Shown here in pieces: positions 42,074 to 51,079 of a DNA stretch of 52,782 nucleotides. The notes beneath the pieces are model-generated. The model saw nothing but the letters and a program-made list of their open reading frames with translations, searched no databases and was not told the origin of the DNA. Both the position numbers and the translations under genes were made by a program. Source of the DNA: CAISIP01 sp038247175 (lineage in GTDB: Bacteria; Pseudomonadota; Gammaproteobacteria; Burkholderiales; Burkholderiaceae_C); contig JBBRVD010000004.1 of NCBI GenBank assembly GCA_038247175.1, forward strand, positions 1 through 52,782, in the 5' to 3' direction. Numbering within the stretch: the stretch's first letter is position 1; each line of letters opens with the position of its first letter.

Positions 42074-43177
42074 ATGAAGATCCACCGCATCGAGACCTTT
42101 TGCAATGCGTTCGTCGGTTTTGTGCGTGTCACCGCCGAGGACGGCGCGCAAGGCTGGGGACAGGTATCGACGTACAACGCCGACATCACCGTGCAGGTGC
42201 TGCACCGGCAGGTTGCGCCGTGGTCACTGGGCCAGGACGACACGGACATCGGCGCCTTGATGGATCGTATCGGCGAGCGCGAACACAAGTTTCCGTCCTC
42301 TTACCTGTATCGCGCGATGGGCGGCCTCGATACGGCGCTGTGGGACTTGCGCGGCAAGCGCGAGGGCAAACGCGTGGCCGAACTGCTGGGCGGCACGGCG
42401 CGCCCGATCCGTGCCTATGCGTCGTCGATGAAGCGCGACATTTCGCCCGACGACGAAGCCGCGCGGTTGTTGGCACTGCGCGACCAGTTCGGATTCGACG
42501 CCTTCAAGTTCCGCGTCGGCTCCGAGTGCGGCCACGATGCGGATGAATGGCCAGAACGTACCGAGCAGATCGTACCGACCGTCAGGCGGGTATTGGGCGA
42601 CTCGGTGGAGTTGCTGGTCGATGCCAATAGCTGTTACTCGCCACGCCGGGCGATCGCAGTGGGCAAGATGCTGCAGGACAACGGCGTCTGCCATTTCGAG
42701 GAGCCGTGTCCTTACTGGGAACTGGAGCAGACGCGCGAAGTGCGCCAGGCGCTCGAACTCGATGTCACTGGCGGCGAACAGGACTGTTATCTGCCGATGT
42801 GGAAACACATCATCGCCATGGGCGCGGTCGACATCGTGCAGCCCGACGTGTGTTACCTGGGCGGAATGGCTCGTACCCTGCGAGTCGCTGCGATGGCGCA
42901 TGCAGCCGGTTTGCCGTGCACGCCGCACAGCGCCAATCTGTCGATGGTCACGCTGTTCACGATGCACCTGCTGTGTGCGATTCCGAACGCCGGAAAATAC
43001 CTGGAACTGTCGATCGAGGGCCCCGACTACTATCCCTGGCAGGAGGGCCTGTTCGTCCGTTCGCCTTACCAGGTGCAAGGCGGGCGGGTCCATCTGCCCG
43101 ACGGCCCCGGCTGGGGCGTGGACATCAATCCGCAGTGGCTCGAGCATGCGCTTTACCAGATGAGCGAGCGTCCATGA
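42074..43177 (+). CDS. enolase superfamily (mandelate racemase/muconate lactonizing type) enzyme
   Basis: A 367-residue member with capping domain and TIM barrel. Metal ligands are D183 (LLVDANS), E209 (HFEEP) and E235 (TGGEQ). The Asp-His dyad D258 (QPDVCYLGG) and H285 (CTPHSAN) marks the mandelate racemase subgroup, whose members dehydrate or epimerise hydroxy acids. The usual K-x-K is K145-F-R147, so the second acid-base Lys is replaced by Arg. ATG 42074 fits the family; ATG 42032 would add 14 residues. It is the first gene of the rightward unit. The substrate is probably a hydroxy or sugar acid. Confidence 0.87.
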   Translation: MKIHRIETFCNAFVGFVRVTAEDGAQGWGQVSTYNADITVQVLHRQVAPWSLGQDDTDIGALMDRIGEREHKFPSSYLYRAMGGLDTALWDLRGKREGKRVAELLGGTARPIRAYASSMKRDISPDDEAARLLALRDQFGFDAFKFRVGSECGHDADEWPERTEQIVPTVRRVLGDSVELLVDANSCYSPRRAIAVGKMLQDNGVCHFEEPCPYWELEQTREVRQALELDVTGGEQDCYLPMWKHIIAMGAVDIVQPDVCYLGGMARTLRVAAMAHAAGLPCTPHSANLSMVTLFTMHLLCAIPNAGKYLELSIEGPDYYPWQEGLFVRSPYQVQGGRVHLPDGPGWGVDINPQWLEHALYQMSERP

Positions 43178-43294
43178 GCGCCGCCGGGCCGCTCCCAAGG
43201 CGCTCAGCCCCGCAGTCCGCAGGACGGAGGGTAGTCCAGTGAGCGCCGCCGGGCCGCTCCCAAGGCGCTCAGCCTCGCAGTCCGAAGGACGGAG
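43175..43294. repeat. pair of 55-bp direct repeats with internal hairpins (REP-like)
   Basis: Copies at 43175-43229 and 43240-43294 differ at only two positions and repeat at a 65-bp period. Each holds an 8-bp inverted repeat TGAGCGCC/GGCGCTCA and a small GTCC/GGAC hairpin. The first copy begins at the TGA stop of the enolase-type gene. The second copy ends with GGACGGAG, which serves as ribosome site for the aldehyde dehydrogenase GTG start. Both copies are followed by CAGTGA. Confidence 0.9.
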
Positions 43295-43302
43295 ATACAA
43301 CA

Positions 43303-44814
43303 GTGACCACCATGACACATAGCGGCGATCTGGGCGCGCTGGTCCACGAGGCACAAACGACCGGAACGCTGGCCGGCTTGCCGGATGGCCATCTGATCGC
43401 CGGCGCCAGCTGTGCATCGGTGCGCGGCGAACGGATGGAGACCATCGACCCGGGCAACGGACGTGTTTTCGCGACGTTTGCAGCTGGCGGCGCCGAGGAC
43501 GTCGACCGCGCCGTGGTCGCCGCCGCGACGGCCTTGCGCGGGCCCTGGCGTGGCATGGCGCCGGCCCTGCGGGGCCGCGTACTGCAGCGGGTGGCGCAAC
43601 TGATCCGTGTAAACGCCGACCGCCTGGCGGTCGTCGAATGCCTGGACTCGGGCAAGCGCCTGGTCGAAGCGCAGGGTGACATCGCCGGCGCGGCGAACTG
43701 CTTCGAATACTACGCTGGCGCCTGTGACAAGCACGAGGGCAGCAGCATTCCGCTGGGTCCGCAATACCTGGCGTACACGCTCAACGAACCGGTCGGCGTG
43801 ACGGCCCACATCATCCCCTGGAACTACCCGCTGTCGACCGCGGCACGCGGTATCGCTCCGGCGCTGGCCGCAGGCTGCACCGTCGTGGCCAAGCCGGCCG
43901 AACAGACGCCCCTCACCGCGCTGATGCTGGGCGAACTCTGCCTGCAGGCCGGCGTGCCGGCAGGTGTCTGCAACGTGGTCACCGGAACCGGTGCGCAGGC
44001 CGGCGCCGCGCTGGTGCGTCATCCCGGCGTTGACCATGTCAGTTTCACCGGATCGGTCGCCACCGGCGTCAACGTGATGCAGGCCGCCGCGCCCAACGTG
44101 ACCCGCCTGTTGCTGGAACTCGGCGGCAAGTCGCCGGTGGTGGTGCTGGCCGACTGCGACCTTCCCGCTGCCGTGGAAGGTGTGTTGGGCGCCATTTTCG
44201 AAAACGCAGGGCAGATCTGCTCCGCTGGGTCGCGCCTGGTCATCGCGCGCAGCATCCACGCCGAATTCGTGCAACGCCTGGTCGAGCGGGCCCGTGCGAT
44301 GACACTGGGCCATGGCCTGCGCAATCCCGACCTGGGCCCGGTCAGTTCCGACGCCCACCTGCGCAAGATCGCAGGTTACGTCGAGCGTGCACGCCAGCGC
44401 GGCGCCGAGGTCCTGTGCGGCGGCAAGATGGCGCACGACCCGCACACCGGGCAGGGTTGGTTTTACGAGCCCACCGTGCTCGATGGGCTGCTGCCGTCCG
44501 ACGAAGTGGTGCAGGAGGAGATCTTCGGGCCGGTGCTGTGCGTGCAGGTGTTCGACGAGCCCGAGGAGGCGCTGGCACTGGCCAATGGCACGCGTTTTGG
44601 CCTGGTGGCCGGGATATTCACACGCGACTTCGATGCCGCGCACCGGCTCGCGCGTGACATCGATGCGGGCCAGGTCTTCATCAACGAGTATTTTGCCGGT
44701 GGTATCTCGGTACCGTTTGGCGGCAACAAGATGTCCGGCTTCGGCCGCGAGAAGGGCCTGGAGGCATTGCGAAGTTATTGCAAGCTCAAGGCGGTTGCAG
44801 CGCGAATCGGCTAG
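43303..44814 (+). CDS. NAD(P)-dependent aldehyde dehydrogenase
   Basis: A 503-residue enzyme that oxidises an aldehyde to the acid. Motifs are IIPWNYP (N174), FTGSVATG, LELGGKSP (E272), the catalytic Cys in NAGQICSAGS (C306), and EEIFGPVL. The pattern is that of betaine-, gamma-aminobutyraldehyde- and hydroxymuconic-type ALDHs. GTG 43303 is favoured because GGAG is eight bases upstream; ATG 43312 is too far. It follows the enolase-type gene after the 55-bp repeats. It could take the aldehyde made by the GMC or flavin oxidases of this locus. Confidence 0.92.
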   Translation: MTTMTHSGDLGALVHEAQTTGTLAGLPDGHLIAGASCASVRGERMETIDPGNGRVFATFAAGGAEDVDRAVVAAATALRGPWRGMAPALRGRVLQRVAQLIRVNADRLAVVECLDSGKRLVEAQGDIAGAANCFEYYAGACDKHEGSSIPLGPQYLAYTLNEPVGVTAHIIPWNYPLSTAARGIAPALAAGCTVVAKPAEQTPLTALMLGELCLQAGVPAGVCNVVTGTGAQAGAALVRHPGVDHVSFTGSVATGVNVMQAAAPNVTRLLLELGGKSPVVVLADCDLPAAVEGVLGAIFENAGQICSAGSRLVIARSIHAEFVQRLVERARAMTLGHGLRNPDLGPVSSDAHLRKIAGYVERARQRGAEVLCGGKMAHDPHTGQGWFYEPTVLDGLLPSDEVVQEEIFGPVLCVQVFDEPEEALALANGTRFGLVAGIFTRDFDAAHRLARDIDAGQVFINEYFAGGISVPFGGNKMSGFGREKGLEALRSYCKLKAVAARIG

Positions 44815-44830
44815 CCGCGCAACCGTCGCG

Positions 44831-44932
44831 AATGGTATGGTGATGATTCGAGAATGGCCCTACTACTGCGACCAACTGGTTCCTAAAGTGCAGTTGGGAA
44901 GACAACCCGATCAAGGCCCGCTCATACGGGCC
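44831..44932. promoter_or_regulatory. shared AATGGTAT motif and inverted repeats before the importer
   Basis: AATGGTATGG (44831-44840) repeats the half-site of the MocR-promoter palindrome. Downstream are an inverted repeat CCAACTG/CAGTTGG (44872-44878, 44891-44897, 12-bp spacer) and a hairpin GGCCCG/CGGGCC (44915-44920, 44927-44932). None is followed by a T-tract. They may be operator sites or hairpins in a separate importer message. Confidence 0.4.
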
Positions 44933-44958
44933 GCATCTGCCACCTAATGGAGTTTTTC

Positions 44959-46014
44959 ATGATCAACAAGCGCTTTTGGGGCCGGGCCGCAAGCCTGCTG
45001 TCCCTGGTTCTCGCGACCGGTTACGCGGGTCACGCCGCCGCCCAGCTCACCATCGTATCCTTTGGTGGTGCCTACCAGGACGGCCAGAGCAAGGCATTGT
45101 TCCAGCCTGCCGCCAAGGCGCTCGGGATCACGATCAAGGAAGAAACCTATACCGGCATCTCCGATCTGCGCCTCAAGGTCAAGGCCGGTGCCGTGACATG
45201 GGACATCGTGGCCAGCGGATCGGGCAGCGCGGCACGCGCCGGCGCGGAAGGTCTGCTGGAGTCGCTGGACTACAAGACGATCGATGTGTCGAGTTTTTTG
45301 CCGGGTTTCACACAGGAACACTGCGTTGGCGGTGACGTGTTTTCGACGGTGATGGCCTGGAACACCAAGACCTACGGGGACAAGGGCCCGCAAAACTGGG
45401 CTGACTTCTGGGACGTGAAGAAGTTTCCAGGCAAGCGCTCCTACCGCAAGGGGGTCGCCGGTGCGCTGGAGCCCGCATTGATGGCCGACGGCGTGCCCCC
45501 GAACAAGGTGTACGAGGTGTTGTCTGCCCCCGGCGGTATCGAGCGCGCCATCAAGAAGATCAAGGAACTCAAGCCGCATATCGCGGTGTTCTGGTCCTCT
45601 GGCGCGCAACACGCGCAACTCATGAAGGACGGCGAAGTCGACATGATCACGGGTTGGAACGGCCGCTTCGACGTGGCTGCGAAGGACGGCGCGAAAGTGG
45701 CCTATACCTTCAACCAGGCGCTGCTCGACTACGACTGCTTCGGCATTCCCAAGGGTGCGCCGAACAAGGCGCTGGCGATGAAATTCCTCAACGAGATCAG
45801 CAAGCCGCAGTACCAGGCCGAGTTCACCAAGTACATCACCTACGGCCCGACCAACAAGAAGGCTTACGAAGGCAATGCCATCAGCGCGGCTTTTGCCAAG
45901 ACACTGCCCTCGCATCCTGACAATGCAGCCAAGCAGCTAGGTATCGACCTGAACTGGTACATCAAGAACGAGGCCCGTGCGTCCGAGCTGTACCAGAACA
46001 TGTTGACCGAATAA
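44959..46014 (+). CDS. polyamine/opine-class ABC transporter substrate-binding protein (PotD-like)
   Basis: A 351-residue periplasmic binding protein. ATG 44959 is preferred to 44947 because GGAG lies six bases upstream and a good signal peptide follows, ending near HAAAQ. The mature start LTIVSFGGAYQDGQSKALF and the segments VMAWNTKTYG, NWADFWDVKKFPGKR and ITGWNGR are typical of the spermidine/putrescine and related binder family. Typical ligands of the class are polyamines, opines and phosphonates; the ligand here is not shown. It is the first gene of a complete importer. Confidence 0.9.
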   Translation: MINKRFWGRAASLLSLVLATGYAGHAAAQLTIVSFGGAYQDGQSKALFQPAAKALGITIKEETYTGISDLRLKVKAGAVTWDIVASGSGSAARAGAEGLLESLDYKTIDVSSFLPGFTQEHCVGGDVFSTVMAWNTKTYGDKGPQNWADFWDVKKFPGKRSYRKGVAGALEPALMADGVPPNKVYEVLSAPGGIERAIKKIKELKPHIAVFWSSGAQHAQLMKDGEVDMITGWNGRFDVAAKDGAKVAYTFNQALLDYDCFGIPKGAPNKALAMKFLNEISKPQYQAEFTKYITYGPTNKKAYEGNAISAAFAKTLPSHPDNAAKQLGIDLNWYIKNEARASELYQNMLTE

Positions 46015-46035
46015 GCTGGCGCCGGAACCGCCGCT

Positions 46036-47109
46036 GTGAGCAACGCGTCACTGCCGATCAGCGTTTCGCAGATCACCAAGCGATACGGCAAGGTTTTCGC
46101 GTTGGACCATGTGGATCTGGAGATCCGCAGTGGCGAGTTCATGACTCTGCTCGGGCCGTCGGGCTCCGGCAAGACCACCTTGCTGACCGTGCTGGCCGGT
46201 TTCACCCGGCCAGACGGCGGCAGCCTGAAGTTCGGTGACGCCGAGATGGTCTGCGTGCCGCCGCACAAGCGTGACGTTGGCATGGTGTTCCAGAACTACG
46301 CGCTGTTTCCCCACATGAGCGTGGCCGACAACGTCGGGTTCCCGCTCAAGCTGCGCCGTGTCAAACCGGCGGAAATCGCGCAGCGCGCCGAGCGCGCCCT
46401 GGAGATGGTGCGGCTGGGCGGTTACGGCGGCCGTGGTGTCGAGCAGCTCTCCGGCGGCCAGCGCCAGCGCGTGGCGCTGGCGCGCGCTATCGTGTTCGAA
46501 CCACGCATCATGTTGATGGACGAACCTTTGTCGGCGCTCGACAAGCAACTGCGCGAACACATGCAGATCGAACTGCGCCAGTTGCACGACAAGCTTGGCA
46601 TGACCACGGTGTATGTCACGCACGACCAGCGCGAGGCATTGACGATGTCGGACCGAATTGCCGTGATCAACTCGGGGCGCATCATGCAGATCGATACGCC
46701 GCGCGCGATCTACGAGCGGCCGAAGAACCGTTTTGTCGCCGAATTCATCGGCGAATCCACCTTCCTGCCGGTGACGGTGGCACAGGGCCGCGTTCGCCTG
46801 GGCGAGCAGACGCTGCGCACCGCCACGCCGCCGCCGGCGGACGGCCAGCGACTGCTGATGCTGCGCCCGGAGCGCCTGCGCATGCTCGGCGCAGGGGAGG
46901 CGGCCGGCGATGCCAGCAATTGCATTGACGCCACGCTGGTGGCCACCGTGTACCAGGGCGATAGCTCCCTGTTCCAGGTGGTACTGGGCGACGGCACGGC
47001 GCTCAGCGTACGCGGCGCCTCGGCCGCTGGGCCGGCGCCGGGAGCGCTACTGCGCCTGGCCGTGAATGTCGAGGACACGGTGTTGCTGGCGATGGAGCCC
47101 GCCGCGTGA
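46036..47109 (+). CDS. ABC transporter ATP-binding protein (PotA-like)
   Basis: A 357-residue importer ATPase. Walker A GPSGSGKTT is at 40-48, LSGGQ at 138-142, Walker B DEP at 162-164 and the switch His in VYVTHDQREA (H196). A TOBE-like domain covers about 275-350. The start is GTG 46036, 21 bp after the binding-protein gene. Its TGA overlaps the GTG start of the first permease (GTGA at 47106-47109), so the importer genes are translationally coupled. Confidence 0.92.
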   Translation: MSNASLPISVSQITKRYGKVFALDHVDLEIRSGEFMTLLGPSGSGKTTLLTVLAGFTRPDGGSLKFGDAEMVCVPPHKRDVGMVFQNYALFPHMSVADNVGFPLKLRRVKPAEIAQRAERALEMVRLGGYGGRGVEQLSGGQRQRVALARAIVFEPRIMLMDEPLSALDKQLREHMQIELRQLHDKLGMTTVYVTHDQREALTMSDRIAVINSGRIMQIDTPRAIYERPKNRFVAEFIGESTFLPVTVAQGRVRLGEQTLRTATPPPADGQRLLMLRPERLRMLGAGEAAGDASNCIDATLVATVYQGDSSLFQVVLGDGTALSVRGASAAGPAPGALLRLAVNVEDTVLLAMEPAA

Positions 47110-48053
47110 ACCCGCCGGGTCAGGCCTGCGGGCCAACCCGGGGCGCGCAGCGCGGATCCAGCGCCGAAGATGCATTGCCCAACGTGCAGGCATTGCGTCG
47201 CACCGACTTGCTCGAGCGGCTGGGGCTACTCGCGCTGGTGGCACCGGCCTTGCTGCTGATCCTGGTCACCATGCTGTTGCCGGTGGGTTGGCTGTTTTAC
47301 CTGTCGCTGTTGTCCGACCAGGGTACGTTCAGCCTGGAGCATTACCAGCGCATGTGGGAGCAGCCGTCTTACGCCCGCACCTTCTGGACGACCTTCCAGG
47401 TCAGTTTCCTGAGCACCGCCATCTGCATCGCGCTTGGTTATCCGCTGGCCTATTTCCTGTCCGAAATTCCGAAACGCGCCGCCAACCTGTGCATGATCGC
47501 CGTGCTGCTGCCGCTGTGGACATCGCTGCTGGTGCGCACCTACGCCTGGCTGGTGCTGCTGCAGCGCCGCGGGCTGATCAACAACTGGGGCATCGAACTG
47601 GGCCTGTGGGACGAGCCGCTGGCGCTGGTGCACAACCTCACGGGCACACTGATCGGCACCGTGCACGTGATGTTGCCATTCATGGTGTTGCCGCTGTATT
47701 CGGCGATGCGTTCGATCGACCGCAATTACCTGCGCGCAGCGGCCAACCTGGGCGCCAGCCCGCTGCGCAGCTTCTGGACGGTGTTCGTTCCCCTGGCGAT
47801 GCCGGGGTTGCTGACCGGCGCGCTGATCGTCTTCATCCTGTGCCTGGGCTTTTACATCACGCCGGCCGTGCTGGGTGGCGGCAAGGTCATCATGGTGTCA
47901 AGCCGCATCGCCAACGACATCGAGATCTTCTTCAATTGGGGCGCCGCCAGCGCGCTGGGCGTGGTGCTGCTGGTGGTCACCGCACTGATCATCCTGGCTG
48001 CGGCCCGGCTGGTACGGCTCGATGGCGTACTGGGCGGGCGCGAGCGGGTATGA
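47106..48053 (+). CDS. ABC transporter permease (PotB-like)
   Basis: A 315-residue inner-membrane permease with about six helices. The first (LLALVAPALLLILVTMLLPV-type) begins near residue 38. The coupling loop is RAAANLGASPLRSFWTV. It starts at GTG 47106 inside the ATPase stop codon and ends in an ATGA overlap with the second permease gene. The N-terminal 30 residues are polar and cytoplasmic. It pairs with the next gene to form the membrane channel. Confidence 0.9.
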   Translation: MNPPGQACGPTRGAQRGSSAEDALPNVQALRRTDLLERLGLLALVAPALLLILVTMLLPVGWLFYLSLLSDQGTFSLEHYQRMWEQPSYARTFWTTFQVSFLSTAICIALGYPLAYFLSEIPKRAANLCMIAVLLPLWTSLLVRTYAWLVLLQRRGLINNWGIELGLWDEPLALVHNLTGTLIGTVHVMLPFMVLPLYSAMRSIDRNYLRAAANLGASPLRSFWTVFVPLAMPGLLTGALIVFILCLGFYITPAVLGGGKVIMVSSRIANDIEIFFNWGAASALGVVLLVVTALIILAAARLVRLDGVLGGRERV

Positions 48054-48925
48054 CAACGCCAGGCCGCTCCGAGGGTGAAATCCCCATTGCGCAAGCCGCT
48101 GCCAGAACGAGCTGGTTCAGGCGTGCGGCCACCGATACCCAGATCACCCACGGCGCCCGGTTGTGGCTGTATGCACTGGCCACCACGGTTATGCTGTTGC
48201 TGATGCTGCCCACGCTCTTGGTGATCCCGATGTCGTTCTCGGGCTCGCAGTATCTGGAGTTCCCACCACGGCAATGGTCTTTGCGCTGGTACCAGAGTTA
48301 CTTCGACTCCGCCGCCTGGATGCAGGCCACCAGCACGTCGCTCAAGGCTGCGTTCCTGACCGCCCTGATATCGACCCCGCTGGCCACCATGGCGGCCTAC
48401 GGACTACATGCCTCGCGGCTGCGCCATGCCAACCTGCTCACGATGCTGTTGCTCGCGCCGATGGTGGTGCCGGTGATCCTGATCGGCATCGGTGTCTTTT
48501 ATTCCTACGTCAAGCTCAAGCTGGTCAATACCTTGCTGGGGCTTGTGCTGGCGCACAGCATGCTCGCCATCCCGGTCGTCATGCTGGTCGTGGGATCGGC
48601 CCTGCGCTCGTTCGACATGGACCAGGCGCGGGTGGCGCGCAGCCTGGGGGCCTCGCCGATTCAGGCCTTCCTGCAGGTGACGCTGCCGCAGATCCGGTTC
48701 TCGGTCATCACCGGGGCGGTGCTGGCTTTCCTGACGTCGTTCGACGAGATCATCGTGTCCTTGTTTGTGTCGGGTGGCGACAATTCGACGCTGACGCGCA
48801 ACATGTTCAATGCGTTGCGCGACCAGGTCGATCCGACGATCGCGGCTATTTCGACCATCATCGTTGCGATCACGACGCTGCTGGTGGTGTTCACGCAGTT
48901 CATCGGGAATCCGAAAAAGGACTGA
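48050..48925 (+). CDS. ABC transporter permease (PotC-like)
   Basis: A 291-residue inner-membrane permease with about six helices. The first runs near residues 38-62. The coupling loop is VARSLGASPIQAFLQV and the late segment is FLTSFDEIIVSLFVSGG, as in PotC-type proteins. ATG 48050 overlaps the previous stop (ATGA), and its TGA overlaps the next ATG by one base (TGATG). This ties the DadA-like oxidase to the importer at translation. Confidence 0.92.
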   Translation: MTTPGRSEGEIPIAQAAARTSWFRRAATDTQITHGARLWLYALATTVMLLLMLPTLLVIPMSFSGSQYLEFPPRQWSLRWYQSYFDSAAWMQATSTSLKAAFLTALISTPLATMAAYGLHASRLRHANLLTMLLLAPMVVPVILIGIGVFYSYVKLKLVNTLLGLVLAHSMLAIPVVMLVVGSALRSFDMDQARVARSLGASPIQAFLQVTLPQIRFSVITGAVLAFLTSFDEIIVSLFVSGGDNSTLTRNMFNALRDQVDPTIAAISTIIVAITTLLVVFTQFIGNPKKD

Positions 48926-50220
48926 TGGAACCCGCGCATGCCGGTCGTGAGCGCGGCCATGCGATCGTCGTGGGCGCTGGCATCGTCGGCATCTGCGTCG
49001 GACTGGCGCTGCAGCGGCGCGGCTGGGCCGCGACACTGGTGGACCGGCTCGAACCAGGCATGGCTTGCTCGTTCGGCAATGCAGGTATCCTGGCCGCCTC
49101 GGCTGTCGTGCCGGTCGGCCTGCCCGGGTTCGAACGGCAACTGCCGCGCATGTTGCTCGACCCTGACAGCCCGCTGGTGTTGCGCTGGTCCTCGTTGCCG
49201 CAAATATGGCCCTGGCTGCGGCTGTTTCGCCGCGCTGCAACGCCCCAGCAGGTGCCATTGACAGCCCATGCGATGAAGGCCTTGTATGGCAGCTCGGTGC
49301 AATTGCACCGCGCACTGGCAGCCGAAGCCGGCGTGCCCGAACTGGTGCGCGAAACACCAGGGCTGTACGTGCAACGCAACGCCGGCGCGATCGATGTGCA
49401 TGGCGCCCTGGCATGGCGGCTGCGGCGCGAACACGGTGCCCGGATCGAGGTGCTGGAAGGCGCCGCGCTGCGCGCCGCCGAGCCCGCCTTGTCAAGCGCC
49501 TATACACGCGGCGTGCGCATGGGCCCCATGGGTTACACCACAAACCCGCTGCGGCTGACCCAGGCGTATGCCAGCCTGTTTGCACAGGATGGCGGCCAGA
49601 TCGTGCGGGCCGACGTGTCGCAGCTACTCCCGCACGGTGCCGGCGTCGCTGTGCACACCTCCACGGGGCTGCTGCAGGCGGACACGGTCGTGGTGGCGGC
49701 GGGCGCCTGGTCGCGCGCCCTGGTCGAACCCCTGGGCCTGCCGCTTGCATTGATCGCCGAGCGCGGTTACCACATGACCTACGCGGATCCGGGCATCAAC
49801 CTGCACCATGTGGTCAGCGAAATGGAACTGCACTTTGCCGTGACCCAAATGGAGATGGGCCTTCGCATCGCAGGCACCGAGGAACTCGGCCTGGCTGACG
49901 ACCCGCCATCGTGGCGGCGTGCTGCGATCCTGCACAAGCAGGTGCAACGGATGTTCCCCGATGCCCGGCTGAGCAAGTCCAGCCGGTGGATGGGTCCGCG
50001 CCCCGGTATGCCGGACAGCCTGCCAGCCATCGGCGCATTGCCCGCTCACCGCAACATCTTTATCGCGGCCGGTCACGGGCACCTGGGCCTCACCGGGGCG
50101 CCACACACGGGCCGCATCGTGGCAGCGCTGGCCAGCGGCGATCTACCGGGCGTGCCGATGCAGCCCTATGCACCCGACCGGTTCCGGTCTGGCAACCGTT
50201 TGGTGTTGCCTCGCCCATGA
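48925..50220 (+). CDS. FAD-dependent D-amino acid dehydrogenase-like oxidase (DadA family)
   Basis: A 431-residue flavoenzyme. The FAD motif IVVGAGIVGICVGLALQRRG is followed by SFGNAGILAASAVVPV, the DadA pattern. The substrate region includes ERGYHMTYADPG, and the C-terminal FAD contact is FIAAGHGHLGLTGAPHTGRI. It probably oxidises an amino or N-substituted amino acid to a keto acid or, for glycine-type substrates, glyoxylate. It is coupled by TGATG to the last importer gene, so it most likely acts on the imported compound. Confidence 0.88.
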   Translation: MEPAHAGRERGHAIVVGAGIVGICVGLALQRRGWAATLVDRLEPGMACSFGNAGILAASAVVPVGLPGFERQLPRMLLDPDSPLVLRWSSLPQIWPWLRLFRRAATPQQVPLTAHAMKALYGSSVQLHRALAAEAGVPELVRETPGLYVQRNAGAIDVHGALAWRLRREHGARIEVLEGAALRAAEPALSSAYTRGVRMGPMGYTTNPLRLTQAYASLFAQDGGQIVRADVSQLLPHGAGVAVHTSTGLLQADTVVVAAGAWSRALVEPLGLPLALIAERGYHMTYADPGINLHHVVSEMELHFAVTQMEMGLRIAGTEELGLADDPPSWRRAAILHKQVQRMFPDARLSKSSRWMGPRPGMPDSLPAIGALPAHRNIFIAAGHGHLGLTGAPHTGRIVAALASGDLPGVPMQPYAPDRFRSGNRLVLPRP

Positions 50221-50351
50221 ACCTGGCATGCCGGGCCGTAGAGCATCCGTTGGTCAGCGCCATCGAACACGCCATTGGCATCCATTGGGTCACGCATGCG
50301 CGCACCGACAGGTGGCAAATGACCTAAAAATGGTTCGAATACAGTAGGGTC

Positions 50352-51044
50352 ATGGAAAAACCCAAGGCTATCCTGTTCGACGCCTATGGCACCTTGTTCG
50401 ACGTCTCCAGCGTCGGGCTGCTCGCCGAGCAGCTCTACCCCGGCCACGGCACGGCACTGAGCCAGCTCTGGCGCGACAAGCAGATCGAGTATTCCCGCCT
50501 GGTCACAACCAGCAGCGGTGGCGCGCACTATCGACCGTTCTGGGACCTGACCCGCTGCGCCCTCGTCTATGCGGTCAAACGGCTTTCGCCCGAGCAGATC
50601 GGCCAACCGGATTTCGACAGCCGCGTCGATCAGTTGATGAACCAGTACCGCAGCCTGAGCGCATTCCCCGAGAACCGCGCCGTGTTGCAGCAGATCAAGG
50701 ATGCCGGCCTGGTGACCGGCATCCTGAGCAACGGCGACCCGGCGATGCTGCAACTGGCAGTCCAGTCGGCCGGCCTCGGTGGCCTGCTCGACCATGTGAT
50801 CAGCGTCGATCCGGTGCGCCTGTACAAGACCGCACCCCAGGCCTACGCCCTGGGCGAGCAGGCGACCGGACTGCGCGCGCGCCAGATCGGCTTTGTCAGC
50901 TGCAACGCCTGGGACGCCCTGGCCGCGACCTGGTACGGTTACCAGACGCTGTGGGTGAATCGCTACCAGTTGCCGTTCGAGGAACTCGGCACCCAACCCC
51001 ACCATGTCGGCAGCAGCCTGCGCGACGTGCGCGTGTTCCTGTGA
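50352..51044 (+). CDS. L-2-haloacid dehalogenase (haloacid dehalogenase type II)
   Basis: A 230-residue HAD-superfamily enzyme that hydrolyses 2-haloalkanoates such as chloroacetate to 2-hydroxy acids. The nucleophile is D10 in LFDAYGTLFD. The residues known from L-DEX of Pseudomonas sp. YL have counterparts here: T14, R41, S126, K159, Y165, S183, N185 and D188. Those after R41 are shifted uniformly by eight. The common SSNAWD is SCNAWD here. The gene follows the DadA-like gene after 131 bp that contain no clear terminator, and precedes malate synthase by 35 bp. Confidence 0.88.
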   Translation: MEKPKAILFDAYGTLFDVSSVGLLAEQLYPGHGTALSQLWRDKQIEYSRLVTTSSGGAHYRPFWDLTRCALVYAVKRLSPEQIGQPDFDSRVDQLMNQYRSLSAFPENRAVLQQIKDAGLVTGILSNGDPAMLQLAVQSAGLGGLLDHVISVDPVRLYKTAPQAYALGEQATGLRARQIGFVSCNAWDALAATWYGYQTLWVNRYQLPFEELGTQPHHVGSSLRDVRVFL

Positions 51045-51079
51045 AAACAGATCCCCCTATTGAAGAAGGAAACCTATCC

